From: Mesorhizobium sp. B4-1-4 | Lineage (GTDB): Bacteria; Pseudomonadota; Alphaproteobacteria; Rhizobiales; Rhizobiaceae | Assembly (NCBI RefSeq): GCF_006439395.2 | Contig: NZ_CP083950.1 | Span: 2,666,001-2,730,000 of the forward strand | Length of the DNA: 64,000 nucleotides | Reading direction: 5' to 3' | Shown here: piece by piece, positions 25,873 to 35,301 of the stretch | How the letters are laid out: every line of letters begins with the position of its first letter | Numbering within the stretch: position 1 is the first letter of the stretch | Program-made: the position numbers and the translations under genes | Notes under the pieces: generated by a model | What the model was told of the DNA's origin: nothing | The model's input: the letters and a program-made list of their open reading frames with translations, nothing else | Database searches by the model: none

Positions 25873-25917
25873 ACGTCCTCATGTCGAAAACTGTATCTCC
25901 TCCCTTGGCTCCTCCCG

Positions 25918-26802
25918 TTAAGCGGCTTTTCCCGCGTTGATATTGTCGGCCAGCAGGCGTCTGAAACGCGAGGGCGGCATGCCCTTCTCCGCCAGGAATT
26001 GCCGGTTGAAATTGGACAGGTTGTTGAAGCCCACCTCGTAGCAGATGTCGGTGATCGAGGCCTGCTCGTCGCTCATGAGTATCTGGCAGGCAAGATTGAT
26101 GCGCAGCCGCTTGACATACTGCACCAGCGACATGCCGGTGTGGCGGCGAAACGAACGCGAAAACGCGCCGGTCGATTGCCCGGCGATGGCCGCAAGGTCG
26201 GCCTCATCGAACAGCTGCGTCAGATTTTCCCTGATATAGGCGAGTGCTTTGTTCATGCCGGCTGTCATGTAGCCGGAGGGGTCGGGCCGGTAACTGGCGC
26301 TGGCCAGCAGCCGGATTTCCTGGGCGCGGCTGAGCAGGCCCGCGATCATCATGAACAGCTCGATGCGGCGCACGCCCTGCGCCTGCATCATCTCTTCCAT
26401 CAGCGGCGCCAGCTCCTTGTTGGTGCGGGCGGAAAACAGCACGCCGCGCCGCGATGCCTCGAGCAGCGGGCCCAGCCCCGCGAGCTCAGGCAGAATATGC
26501 ATGGCATCGCCGATGAAACTCTCCGAGAACTGGATGATGCGACCGCGCAGCGGAATGGAACTGTCGCGCGGAATGTCGCTGACCCAATTGTGCGGCAGGT
26601 TGGGTCCGGTCAGCACCAGATTGCCAGGCTCGAACTCGCCGATGAAGTCTCCCACGAAATACCGGCCGCTGGTGAAGATCACCTGATGAAGCTCGTATTC
26701 GGGATGGAAATGCCAGCGCACTGTGTGGAAGGGATAGCCGTGCGACCACGCTTTGAAAGACTCACCGCGTCTGATCTGGACAACTTCCAGGTCCGGTTCC
26801 AT
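25918..26802 (-). CDS. AraC family regulator of the ribitol operon
   Basis: A 294-residue regulator with an N-terminal cupin-type sensor (PFHTVRWHFHPEYELHQVIFTSGRYFVGDFIGEF) and a C-terminal double helix-turn-helix from about 190 (DEADLAAIAGQSTGAFSRSFRRHTGMSLVQYVKRLRI and ITDICYEVGFNNLSNFNRQF). The H-x-H-P metal-cupin pattern is kept. ATG 26802 has GGAGG 8 bases upstream; a reading from 26826 adds 8 residues. It is the first gene of the ribitol block, same strand, and presumably activates the operon when ribitol or a product is present. Confidence 0.9.
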   Translation of the reverse strand: MEPDLEVVQIRRGESFKAWSHGYPFHTVRWHFHPEYELHQVIFTSGRYFVGDFIGEFEPGNLVLTGPNLPHNWVSDIPRDSSIPLRGRIIQFSESFIGDAMHILPELAGLGPLLEASRRGVLFSARTNKELAPLMEEMMQAQGVRRIELFMMIAGLLSRAQEIRLLASASYRPDPSGYMTAGMNKALAYIRENLTQLFDEADLAAIAGQSTGAFSRSFRRHTGMSLVQYVKRLRINLACQILMSDEQASITDICYEVGFNNLSNFNRQFLAEKGMPPSRFRRLLADNINAGKAA

Positions 26803-27222
26803 GTCCGTTTCCTCCCGGGCCGGCACGGATCATTGCCGCATTCGGCCCCAATTCCCTAAACCGGCCGAATTGGTTTCGGCTCTGCATTTCGAAACCACGG
26901 TACCGGCTCGTTTGAGCAGGCGCCACCACGATTCAGGGCAGCGGATGATACTTTTTTGACCGGGAGGGGACGCGGGGAAGCGATATTCGGACAGCCTTGC
27001 TGATAGCCGCGCAATGGTGCGCGCCGGCACCGAGAGGGGGCCACCGCCTACCCTCGTCCTGGCGCGTTGCCGCGGTCGATCTGTAGGCCCAGATCACCAA
27101 GCCCGCGCCGCCATGCAAGTTCCGCGATCGTAGGCATGTGCGCCATCACCCGAGGCCCTGCTTCAGCAGCTGTTCGAAGTTCGCGCCGCCATGGCTGGCC
27201 AGAGCCGAATTCCAAGCAGTGT
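26803..27222. other. 420-base gap with no assignable gene
   Basis: The part next to the AraC gene should hold its promoter; a run of seven Ts at about 26951-26957 lies in a GC-rich setting. Nearer the desaturase, the minus strand encodes a short frame ending in GGANFEQLLKQGLG just past the desaturase stop, which has the look of a protein C-terminus without its body. I cannot support it as a gene and see nothing else here. Confidence 0.4.
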
Positions 27223-27756
27223 TCAGAGCCGTGCCGTGCCGAAAACCCGGTCCCAGAAAATGGACGTCACGCCGAAATTGGCAGTGTCATCGACATGGTG
27301 GTGCACCGCGTGGCGGCGCTTGAGCGTGTAAAGGTAGCTCGGATGGCTCGGGTGCCAGTGATGGATCATGTGATGGACGCTGATGTACCAGAGATAGCCC
27401 AGCATCAGGCCGCAGCTCACCGCGCTCGCGGCCACGAAGCCGGAAACCAACCAGACAGGCAGGAACGCGACCAGCGCATGGACGCCCAGGCTGAGCCAGG
27501 TCGGCGTGCCCACCGAGCTGCGCTCCTCGACATGATGGCGGTCGTGCAGATCCCTGATCCAGGGAATGTGGTGAAGGACGAAGCGGTGCAGGACGTATTC
27601 GATCAGCGTCCACAGGCCAAGGCAGACCAGCATCGTGCCGATCCAGTCCGGCGCGCTCTCTTCTCCGGCCTCGATCAGCCCGGCCACCCCCAATATGGCG
27701 ATGACCAGGGGATAGACCACGAAGTCGCTGTAGTAGCCGATCAGACCCAGTTGCAT
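27223..27756 (-). CDS. Sterol desaturase / fatty acid hydroxylase family protein
   Basis: A 177-residue membrane-bound di-iron oxygenase. The histidine clusters that hold the iron pair are complete: HRFVLHH, HDRHH, HHMIHHWHP and HAVHHH. Four hydrophobic segments surround them. It is short for the superfamily, so it probably represents a compact hydroxylase acting on a lipid or carotenoid in the inner membrane rather than a sterol enzyme. It starts at ATG 27756 with no strong ribosome site. The single gene stands alone, 187 bases before the divergent NUDIX gene. Confidence 0.85.
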   Translation of the reverse strand: MQLGLIGYYSDFVVYPLVIAILGVAGLIEAGEESAPDWIGTMLVCLGLWTLIEYVLHRFVLHHIPWIRDLHDRHHVEERSSVGTPTWLSLGVHALVAFLPVWLVSGFVAASAVSCGLMLGYLWYISVHHMIHHWHPSHPSYLYTLKRRHAVHHHVDDTANFGVTSIFWDRVFGTARL

Positions 27757-27942
27757 TCGGACGCCCCACTGACTTTCGACGCCAAAACGATGCTATCAGA
27801 TTGCCGAACTCGCTGGTGAGGTGCAATGCAGATGCATCTGAAATAGCGTCGCAATTCCCTGGTGCAAGGATCGGCACACATCATCCCGGACGAATCAGAT
27901 GGCGGCCGAAGTCGCACCGGCGCCACAAACGGACATGCAAAA

Positions 27943-28413
27943 ATGGCAAAACGCAGTGCGGGATTGCTGATCTATCATCGAAGCGATGGCGATATCAGGG
28001 TGCTTCTGGTTCATCCCGGCGGACCGTTCTGGGCGAAGAAGGACGATGGCGCCTGGTCGATCCCGAAGGGCCTCGTCGGCGAAGACGAGGATGAGCTCGC
28101 GGCAGCGCAACGCGAAACCGAGGAAGAGCTCGGCCTCAAGGTGGAAGGCCCGTTCGAGCGTCTCGGCGACTACAGGCAGCCGGGCGGCAAGATCGTTGTG
28201 GCCTGGTCCGCCGAAACCAGAACCGGGATCGATGTGGCCACGATCAAGAGCAACATCTTCACGATGGAATGGCCGCCGCGCTCCGGGTCGATGAAAGAAT
28301 TTCCGGAGGTCGACAGAGCGGGTTGGTTCAGCCTGCCCGAGGCCGAGGTCAAGATCCTTGCGGGCCAGCGGCCGATGCTGACGGATTTGTTAGCGCAGTT
28401 GAATGGAGCGTGA
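27943..28413 (+). CDS. NUDIX hydrolase
   Basis: A 156-residue NUDIX protein. The Nudix box is complete and correctly spaced: G-x5-E-x7-RE-T-x-EE-x-G, spanning about residues 45-67 (GLVGEDEDELAAAQRETEEELG). It opens with AKRSAGLLIYHRS and has WSIPKG just ahead of the box, as in the diadenosine-polyphosphate or MutT-like group. It would hydrolyse a nucleoside diphosphate linked to another group; the substrate cannot be told. ATG 27943 begins the conserved domain; earlier in-frame codons to 27862 look non-coding. No operon partner is evident. Confidence 0.88.
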   Translation: MAKRSAGLLIYHRSDGDIRVLLVHPGGPFWAKKDDGAWSIPKGLVGEDEDELAAAQRETEEELGLKVEGPFERLGDYRQPGGKIVVAWSAETRTGIDVATIKSNIFTMEWPPRSGSMKEFPEVDRAGWFSLPEAEVKILAGQRPMLTDLLAQLNGA

Positions 28414-28457
28414 TTGTCTCCCTGCCCCTTGTGGGGCCGGAGGAGACCCGTGGCTCG

Positions 28458-28638
28458 CCCCGGCACCAGCGTGCGCGCTTTCTCGCCATGGACGGAGAAC
28501 CGCAATTCCTCTGGCCGCCTGCCGGACCATTCGAGCCCGGCTCTGTCGCGATGGATGCGCACGGACAGATCATTGTAGTGGCCGGGCGAAGTCTGGCTGG
28601 CCAGCATCGTGCCGCGTGCTGCGTCCGTCCAGCGCACC
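28458..28638 (-). pseudogene. Relic of a Gfo/Idh/MocA oxidoreductase gene
   Basis: About 180 bases closely match the part of the full-length oxidoreductase gene at 32815-32995 on the same strand. Both encode ILASQTSPGHYNDLSVRI (MLASQT in this copy) followed by DRAGLEWSG and RPEELRF. The match covers about 60 of 394 codons and starts and stops abruptly; neither a start nor the NAD-binding half is present. It is a decayed fragment of a duplicate. The rest of the gap 28414-28820 holds no gene I can support. Confidence 0.75.
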
Positions 28639-28820
28639 TCGCCGAACCGGGGAACCTCCTGCCAACAGCTGTTTCGCCACCGAGCCGATGACGGCGATCG
28701 TCTCGATCTCGGGAATGGGCGCCGCAACGGGCGCGACTTCCGGGATTGACGCGCATGTCTGCTCGCTGCAATGTCTATTAACCAGCTGTTAACCTTGCGA
28801 CGGCGGAGATCGGGGGCACT

Positions 28821-29681
28821 TTGGAACCGTTTCTGGACGCGAACCTGCTGAATTGGGACGATCGGGCCGAAATACACGCGACCGACAGAACAGGCAGCTA
28901 CCGCATCGAGAATGTGCTGGCTGGCGGATCCAATCTCTATGAGCTGGAAACGCGCGAGGTCGGAGACATTTTCGGCAAGGACATCGTCCATCTGCAATGT
29001 CATATCGGGCTTGACACGATCAGCCTGAGGAATCTCGGCGCGGGCAGCGTGACCGGCCTGGACTTTTCACCGAGGGCGATCGCTGCGGCGCGGGATTTCG
29101 CCTCCAAGGCAGGCAGTGACGTTCGCTTCGTGGAGGCGCCGCTATACGAGGCGGTCGAAGCGCTCGACCAGACCTATGACGTGGTCTACGTCACCTGGGG
29201 GTCGGTGAACTGGCTTGACGATGTCTTTCGTTGGGCGCGGGTGGTCGCCGATCTCCTGCGGCCCGGCGGCCGGCTGTACATGGCCGAGGGCCATCCCTTG
29301 ATGTTCCAGTGCAATCGCAAGGCTGCCGCCCTCGAATTGAAGGACGACTGGCGAACACCGGTGGCGCGACCGCTCGCCTGGAACGAGAAGCAGACCTATA
29401 CCGGCGATGAACGAACCTTGAAGCATCCTCGATACTATGAGTGGATCCATCCGATCAGCGATGTGGTGAACGCGCTGATCGCAGCGGGGCTGACGCTCGA
29501 TTTTCTCAACGAGCATGACACGGTTTCCTGGAAGCATTTTTCATTCGCGGTGAGGGCCGGCAAGGATATGTACGGCCTGCCCGAGAAAACTGCAAAGATT
29601 CCAATGGCCTATTCAATTGGAGCAACCAAGCGCGGCGTCGGGACGTATCGGATCGTCCAGAAAAAAGTCGATAGCCACTAA
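28821..29681 (+). CDS. Class I SAM-dependent methyltransferase
   Basis: A 286-residue methyltransferase. The SAM-binding motif I is VHLQCHIGLDTISLRNLG (residues 56-73), with the acidic strand-2 end GLDFSP and the motif with YVTWGSVNWLDD. The C-terminal half carries a YYEWIHPISDVVNALIAAGL helix and a KHFSFAVRAG strand. The substrate is unknown. It appears to start at TTG 28821 after a GGAG-rich stretch. No ATG precedes the conserved region in frame. It is monocistronic; the 158-base gap after it leads to a c-di-GMP protein. Confidence 0.85.
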   Translation: MEPFLDANLLNWDDRAEIHATDRTGSYRIENVLAGGSNLYELETREVGDIFGKDIVHLQCHIGLDTISLRNLGAGSVTGLDFSPRAIAAARDFASKAGSDVRFVEAPLYEAVEALDQTYDVVYVTWGSVNWLDDVFRWARVVADLLRPGGRLYMAEGHPLMFQCNRKAAALELKDDWRTPVARPLAWNEKQTYTGDERTLKHPRYYEWIHPISDVVNALIAAGLTLDFLNEHDTVSWKHFSFAVRAGKDMYGLPEKTAKIPMAYSIGATKRGVGTYRIVQKKVDSH

Positions 29682-29839
29682 GCCGCTATGTGGTGAGTGC
29701 TGGTGCGATTGCCCGCGCCAGCGCCCGAAGGCGCAAAAATTTTAAAGACTGTGAAGGCCAAAATTAAGTTATTGCGAACTAATATTCCCTTGATGAGGCT
29801 CACCCGGAGAGCCTGACAAGCACAGGGAATCTCGCCCTA

Positions 29840-32494
29840 TTGGCTCTTTTCGCCAAAATGCTAGGCCGCGTAAGGGGGGCCGTATTGTCGCCGGCAAGGA
29901 TCCCGGTGGGGATTGCGATTGTGGTTATTGCCGTTTGCGCGGCGTTCGCGGACCATCAGAACAGGATCGTTGCGGACCAGGCCGCCCGCGTGGATGTGCT
30001 GGCCAAGGTCAATGTCATTCGCGCCAAGCTCGAAGGAAACATTAACGGCAACCTTCAACTGGTTCGAGGTCTGGTCGCCGCGGTCACGACCGAACCATAC
30101 ATGGGAGAGCAACGCTTCACCGAACTTGCCAGCCGCCTGTTCAGCGAAGAGTCCCAACTTCGCAATATTGCCGGCGCGCCCGACCTGGTCATTTCCTTGA
30201 TGTACCCGATGGCCGGCAACGAGAAGGCCATCGGTCTCGATTACCGCAAGAACGACCAGCAGCGCGCGGCTGCCCTGCGTGCGCGCGACGAGCGCAAGCT
30301 CGTTCTCGCTGGCCCGGTCGATCTGGCGCAGGGAGGACAGGCTTTCATCGGTCGATTCCCGGTATTCGTAAAAAGCGCGGGCAACACCGACCGGTTCTGG
30401 GGCATTGTTTCCGCGGTCGTCGACGTGCAGCGCCTTTACCAGGCGACGGGTCTCCTCGACAAGAATCTCGGGATTGACGTGGCGCTCATCGGCAGTGATT
30501 CCCCTGGCGCGAAGGGAGTCCAGTTCTTCGGTGACGAGAGAGTCATCAAAAACAATCCGGTGACGGCCGACGTTCTGCTCCCGTCGGGCTCCTGGCAGAT
30601 CGCCGCCATTCCCAAGAACGGTTGGCCCGCCACTCCCGCCAACGCATGGCTGCTGAGGGCGATCATGGCGGCAGCGGCCGCACTGATCTTGATCCCCTTC
30701 CTGGCGGCAGGCCGCCTTATCGACGAGAGGCAGCGAAACTACTGGGAACTGCATCGGCTGTCGCGACGGCTGGAACTTGCTCTGGAGGCGTCGGCCATCG
30801 GAGTATGGGAGCACGACCTCGAAACCAACCATCTCACGTGGGACGATCGGGTCAACGAGATCTATGGCAGAGAGCCCGATGGCGGATCGCGCGGATATTC
30901 GGACTGGGCCGGAGCCATTCATCCTGCCGATCTGCCTGGCGCGCTTGCGGATTTCGACAAGGCAGTGGCCGGGCGAAGCACATATTCGTCGGAATACCGG
31001 ATTGTTCGGCCGAACGGCGAAATTCGTCACGTCCGGTCCACGGCGATCTTCTACGAGATCGCAAACAATTCGCCTCGAATGGTCGGCGCAGAGTGGGACG
31101 TGACGGCAGACGTCTTGCTGAATACCGATCTGGTTCGCGCAAAACAGCTGACCGAGTCGAAAAATACCGAACTCGAGGCTGCCAAGGCGCGCATAGAACA
31201 CATCGCCCTGCACGATTCGCTGACGGATTTGCCCAATCGGCGTTATCTGGACCAGGTGCTGGAAGATCATGCGGCAAAGGCCAGACTCGACGGCGGCTGC
31301 GCGGCGCTGCTTCACATGGATCTGGACCGCTTCAAGCACATCAACGATACGCTTGGTCATGCGGCGGGCGACGCAATGCTGGTACACGCGTCGTCTGTTC
31401 TCAAGTCCAACGTCGGCGACCGCGGTTTTGTCGCTCGGATTGGAGGAGACGAATTCATCGTGCTCTGCACCGTGCACGGCGATGTCGGCCAGGCCGCGGC
31501 GCTCGCCGACAACATCATCGAGCAGATGCGCAGACCTGTTTATTACCACGGCCATCAATGTCGGTTTGGCGTCAGCGTCGGAATTGCGATCGACAATGAT
31601 AGAGACGCCGATGCCAGGCAGTTGCTGGTGAATGCCGATATTGCCCTCTACCGGGCAAAGACGCGGGGCCGCAACCGCTATGAATTCTTCAGTGGAGAAC
31701 TGCAAAGCGAAATCGTAAACACGAAGAGAGTTGCCGACGAGATTCTAGCCGGTCTCGAGCGAGACGAATTCATCGTATTCTACCAGCCTCAATTCGATGC
31801 AAAGACCCTGGAGATCGTCGGCGTTGAAGCGCTGGCGCGGTGGAGGCATCCAGAGAAGGGGATTCTGACGCCTGACGCTTTCCTGAAGACCGCTGAAGAA
31901 CTGAACGTCGTGTCGGAGATAGACCGGAAAGTCCTCCAGCAATCGCTTGTGGATTTCGAAGCGTGGTCCGCCGACAAGATCGGTATTCCGCGCGTGTCAG
32001 TCAACGTATCGGCACGACGCCTTCAAGACGAGGAACTCCTGAAGAGCTTGCGTGACCTCAACATCAGAAAGGGGACTTTTTCCTTTGAACTCGTCGAGTC
32101 GATCTTCCTCGACAACAACGATGATCTGGTCACATGGAACGTCGAGCAGATCAAGGAACTCGGCATCGACATCGAAATCGACGATTTCGGCACCGGTTAT
32201 GCCTCTATTGTCAGCCTGCTCAAATTGCAGCCTCGCCGCCTGAAGATAGATCGTCAGTTGGTGGACCCTATCGTGAACTCACCCCAGCGACGGCAGGTCG
32301 TCTCGTCGATCATCGAAATCGGCAAATCCCTGGGTATCGAGATCATAGCCGAAGGCGTCGAGACGATGAAGCACGCACGTGTGCTCAAAGGGCTTGGCTG
32401 CGACATATTGCAAGGCTACGCATTCGGGCACGCAATGGATTCCGACCGGCTGAGAAGCTTTGCTCGATCTCGACGGTTGCCCGTGGCAAGCTAG
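29840..32494 (+). CDS. Membrane CHASE-PAS-GGDEF-EAL cyclic-di-GMP protein
   Basis: An 884-residue inner-membrane signalling protein. A membrane helix at about 21-38 and a second at 270-292 bracket a periplasmic CHASE-type sensor; then come a PAS domain (about 305-425), GGDEF (about 450-615, intact GGDEF at 535-539) and EAL (about 630-880, intact EAL at 663-665, DDFGTG at 781-786, EGVET at 848-852). Both catalytic domains look competent, so it could make and break c-di-GMP in response to an outside ligand. The start may be TTG 29840 (AGGGAA upstream) or ATG 29858. Unlike the PAS-PAS-GGDEF-EAL protein at 5040, its EAL site is canonical. Confidence 0.92.
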   Translation: MALFAKMLGRVRGAVLSPARIPVGIAIVVIAVCAAFADHQNRIVADQAARVDVLAKVNVIRAKLEGNINGNLQLVRGLVAAVTTEPYMGEQRFTELASRLFSEESQLRNIAGAPDLVISLMYPMAGNEKAIGLDYRKNDQQRAAALRARDERKLVLAGPVDLAQGGQAFIGRFPVFVKSAGNTDRFWGIVSAVVDVQRLYQATGLLDKNLGIDVALIGSDSPGAKGVQFFGDERVIKNNPVTADVLLPSGSWQIAAIPKNGWPATPANAWLLRAIMAAAAALILIPFLAAGRLIDERQRNYWELHRLSRRLELALEASAIGVWEHDLETNHLTWDDRVNEIYGREPDGGSRGYSDWAGAIHPADLPGALADFDKAVAGRSTYSSEYRIVRPNGEIRHVRSTAIFYEIANNSPRMVGAEWDVTADVLLNTDLVRAKQLTESKNTELEAAKARIEHIALHDSLTDLPNRRYLDQVLEDHAAKARLDGGCAALLHMDLDRFKHINDTLGHAAGDAMLVHASSVLKSNVGDRGFVARIGGDEFIVLCTVHGDVGQAAALADNIIEQMRRPVYYHGHQCRFGVSVGIAIDNDRDADARQLLVNADIALYRAKTRGRNRYEFFSGELQSEIVNTKRVADEILAGLERDEFIVFYQPQFDAKTLEIVGVEALARWRHPEKGILTPDAFLKTAEELNVVSEIDRKVLQQSLVDFEAWSADKIGIPRVSVNVSARRLQDEELLKSLRDLNIRKGTFSFELVESIFLDNNDDLVTWNVEQIKELGIDIEIDDFGTGYASIVSLLKLQPRRLKIDRQLVDPIVNSPQRRQVVSSIIEIGKSLGIEIIAEGVETMKHARVLKGLGCDILQGYAFGHAMDSDRLRSFARSRRLPVAS

Positions 32495-32548
32495 CCCCCT
32501 TAGTCGAAATCCCCGGCACGCGTTCTATCGCTGAAAGCGTCGCGCGCC

Positions 32549-33733
32549 TCAGCCAAACCGCGCAGCCGTCCACGCCCCGCCGGCCGCATTGGACTCCACC
32601 GCCGCCGCCACGAACTTCACGCCGCGCGCGCCGTCGACCACATCAGGCACCTGCGCCGCGCGCGCCGGATCGACCACGCCGCCCGACCGATGCGCGCGGA
32701 TGATGTCGGCGGCGTCGCGGTAGAAATTGGCGAAGGCCTCGATATAGCCTTCCGGGTGCGCCGCCGGCATGCGCGACACGCGCCGGCTTTCCTCGGTCGA
32801 GCCATGGCCGCCACGCACCAGCGTGCGGGTTTCCTCGCCATATCGGGAGAAGCGCAATTCCTCCGGCCGGGTGCCCGACCATTCGAGGCCGGCTCTGTCG
32901 CCATAGATGCGCACGGAGAGGTCGTTGTAGTGGCCGGGCGACGTCTGGCTGGCTAGGATCGTGCCGCGCGCCCCACCCGTCCAGCGCACCAGTACATGCG
33001 CGTTGTCGTCGAGCCGCCGTCCCGCCACGGCGGTGAACAGGTCAGCCGACACAGTCTCGGCCTCGCGGCCGCTGATGTAGCTCGCCAGGTTGAAGGCATG
33101 GACGCCGATATCGGCCAGCACCGCCGACTGCCCTGCCCTTGCCGGATCGGTGCGCCATTCCGCCTGCTTCTGGCCCTCGGCGTCGATCGGCTTGGTCAGC
33201 CAGTCCTGGATATAGGCGCCATGCACGGACACGATGCGGCCGAGCTCGCCCGCCATCACCATCTCGCGCGCCTGCCGCACCATGGCGTAGCCGGTGTTGT
33301 TGAGGGTGACGACGAAGCGCCGCTTTCGCGCCCGCGTCAGCGCCACCAGCGCCTCGGCGTCGCCAAGCGTGGTCGACAGCGGCTTGTCGCAGATGACGTC
33401 GATGCCGGCCTCGAGGAAGGCGGTGGCGATCGGCGCGTGCAGATGGTTGGGCGTGACGATGACGACCGCCTCGATGCCGTCCGGCCGCGCGGCTTCCGCC
33501 CTGGCCATGGCGTGGTAGTCGGCATAGCTGCGCTCCGGCGCGATGCCGATCTCGGCGGCCGAGGCGGCGGCATTCTCCGGATCGGACGACAGCGCCCCGG
33601 CGACCAGCACGATCTGGTCGTCGAGCCGCATGGCCAGCCGATGCACGGCGCCGATGAAGGCATTGCGCCCGCCGCCGACCATGCCGACCCTCAGGCGCTT
33701 CCCCGCCGATCCGTCCGATGTTGCGTAGACCAT
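32549..33733 (-). CDS. Gfo/Idh/MocA family oxidoreductase
   Basis: A 394-residue NAD(P)-dependent sugar or polyol oxidoreductase. The Rossmann start is LRVGMVGGGRNAFIGAVHRLA, the family lysine is in VICDKPLS (EKP-type motif), and the C-terminal alpha/beta domain contains VLADIGVHAFNL. ATG 33733 follows GGAGGAG by about 6 bases. It is divergent from the RpiR-controlled polyol operon and separated from it by a pair of inverted repeats, so it likely shares the same substrate range. A 180-base fragment of a sister copy survives at 28458-28638. Confidence 0.9.
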   Translation of the reverse strand: MVYATSDGSAGKRLRVGMVGGGRNAFIGAVHRLAMRLDDQIVLVAGALSSDPENAAASAAEIGIAPERSYADYHAMARAEAARPDGIEAVVIVTPNHLHAPIATAFLEAGIDVICDKPLSTTLGDAEALVALTRARKRRFVVTLNNTGYAMVRQAREMVMAGELGRIVSVHGAYIQDWLTKPIDAEGQKQAEWRTDPARAGQSAVLADIGVHAFNLASYISGREAETVSADLFTAVAGRRLDDNAHVLVRWTGGARGTILASQTSPGHYNDLSVRIYGDRAGLEWSGTRPEELRFSRYGEETRTLVRGGHGSTEESRRVSRMPAAHPEGYIEAFANFYRDAADIIRAHRSGGVVDPARAAQVPDVVDGARGVKFVAAAVESNAAGGAWTAARFG

Positions 33734-33809
33734 GTTGTTCTCCTCCGGCTATCTAGCCAATTCCTCGGCATAAAAGGTTTTGGGTCAGTACCCACCGTCG
33801 AGTTCTGTG

Positions 33810-33975
33810 GCGCCCCTCTCTGTCCTGCCGGACATCTCCCCACTTGGGGGGAGATTGGCAACGTCAACTGCGGCGCCTTCATGCGATGGTGGTAGTTGGC
33901 GAAAGTAGAGGCGACGTCCGATCTCCCTCCTTGTGGGGGAGATGTCCGGCAGGACAGAGGGGGGCGCCGTAGAGC
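33810..33975. repeat. Inverted pair of palindromic repeats, family A (copy 1)
   Basis: Two copies of one unit face each other: CTGTCCTGCCGGACATCTCCC then a CCACTTGGGG-type palindrome and GAGATT at 33810-33856, and the reverse complement at 33920-33975 ending ACAGAGGGGGGCGCCGTAGAGC. About 60 bases of unrelated DNA lie between them. The pair fills the 342-base gap between the oxidoreductase and RpiR genes. The same arrangement recurs at 39762-39940 and 42549-42722. Confidence 0.8.
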
Positions 33976-34075
33976 ACCACCTTTGAACCGTTCGCATCCA
34001 AGACCACAATTCGCCATCGAACAGGATTTCCAATTTCCATATTGTAAAACGATCGTGCCGCGCTAGCCTGAAATC

Positions 34076-34969
34076 ATGAGCGGGGCGCGCAAATCATCCG
34101 GTCGATCCAGTGCCGACGAGGCCGCGACGCGCAAGCGCGGGCGCTCGCTGGCGGCATTGGGCTATATCCAGCCGCAAACCTATGAGGAACTGCGCGCGGT
34201 GCTGTCGTCGGGCACCGTGCATTTCCCCAAGCGGCTGCGCCAGGTGGCGATCTTCCTTTGGCAGCACCCGAGCGACGTCGCGCTCGGCACCATCGCGCAG
34301 GTGGCGGCCCAGGCCGGCGTGCAGCCCTCGACGCTGGTGCGCTTCGCGCAGATCTTCGGCTATTCCGGATTTTCCGATTTCCAGGGCCTGTTCAAGGAGC
34401 ATGTGAAGGGCTCGTGGCCGGAAGGGCGTGGCGAACAGCGCAGCGAGGCCGAGCCCAATGCTCGGCTGCATTTCCTGCACGGCATGGTCGGCGCCTCGCA
34501 AGCTTCGCTTGGCCGCATCGAGGCCGGCTTGGACGTCGGGAGTTTCGAGAAGATGGTGACGCTGCTGGCCGCCGCCGACCTGATCTATGTCATCGGCTCC
34601 AAGCGCGCCTTTCCCGTCACCGCCTATCTGTCGCTGACGCTCTCGCAGCAAGGCGTGCGCAACGTGCTGGTCGACAATGTCGGCTCGACCGCGCTCGACC
34701 AGGTCGGCTGCATCGGCAGCCGGGACGCCGTGCTGGCGGTCTCCTTCAGCCCCTACAATTCGATCACGCCCGACCTCGTCGCGGTGGCGCATGAGCGCAA
34801 GGCCCGCATCGTCACCATCACCGACAGCACGTTCAGCCCGCTGACCCGGCTGTCGGACAGCTGGCTGGAGGTGGTGGAATCCGACTTCGCCGGCTTCCGC
34901 TCGCTGGCCGCCTCGCTGGCGGTCGGCATGGCGCTGGTCCATGGCGTGGTGGCGCGGCGAGGCAAGTAA
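34076..34969 (+). CDS. RpiR/MurR family transcriptional regulator
   Basis: A 297-residue regulator with an N-terminal RpiR helix-turn-helix (about 35-110: LPKRLRQVAIFLWQHPSDVALGTIAQVAAQAGVQPSTLVRFAQIFGYSGFSDFQ) and a C-terminal sugar-isomerase (SIS) domain (about 130-290; DLIYVIGSKRAFPVTAYLSLTL and AVSFSPYNSITPDLV) that would sense a sugar phosphate. The first 30 residues are basic and disordered. It heads the second polyol operon, 332 bases upstream of the SDR, and is the likely regulator of both that operon and the divergent oxidoreductase. Confidence 0.9.
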   Translation: MSGARKSSGRSSADEAATRKRGRSLAALGYIQPQTYEELRAVLSSGTVHFPKRLRQVAIFLWQHPSDVALGTIAQVAAQAGVQPSTLVRFAQIFGYSGFSDFQGLFKEHVKGSWPEGRGEQRSEAEPNARLHFLHGMVGASQASLGRIEAGLDVGSFEKMVTLLAAADLIYVIGSKRAFPVTAYLSLTLSQQGVRNVLVDNVGSTALDQVGCIGSRDAVLAVSFSPYNSITPDLVAVAHERKARIVTITDSTFSPLTRLSDSWLEVVESDFAGFRSLAASLAVGMALVHGVVARRGK

Positions 34970-35020
34970 GCTGCTTCTGGATTGTAGCCCTTGTGGCGGA
35001 GGTCGCTAATTGTCGAAGTC

Positions 35021-35206
35021 GGCGCTGCCCCTCATCGCCCTGCCGGGCACTTCTCCCCGTATAGTGACGGGGAGAAGGGGCTGGCAGCAAGGCAGGCGAC
35101 CGCATCGCAAGGTCGATAATTGGCGAAAGTGGCGACGAGCTCTCCTCTCCCCGTCCCTATACGGGGAGAGGATGCCGGCAAGCAGGTGAGGGGCAGCGCC
35201 AACCAG
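35021..35206. repeat. Inverted pair of palindromic repeats, family B
   Basis: A family B unit (GGCGCTGCCCCTCATCGCCCTGCC then a CTTCTCCCCGT/ACGGGGAGAAG stem) at about 35021-35085 faces a second, inverted unit (CCTCTCCCCGT/ACGGGGAGAGG stem then GCCGGCAAGCAGGTGAGGGGCAGCGCC) at 35139-35206. The lone family B unit at 18580 matches them. The pair fills most of the gap between the RpiR gene and the operon, so the operon promoter must lie in the last 95 bases before 35302 (the AT-rich TTGACT..TTCGATATTTC part). Confidence 0.75.
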
Positions 35207-35301
35207 CAGCGATTGTCCTGTGAACCCACGCTGAAACAATTGACTATCGGGAACCATCGTTCGATATTTCAAAAAATAGAAACTTTGTTCCGGGAGGAGG
35301 A

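Noticed and set aside
26856..27118. Short minus-strand frames in the gap after the AraC gene
   Set aside because: No ribosome site, no family likeness and overlapping alternatives; left as unassigned.
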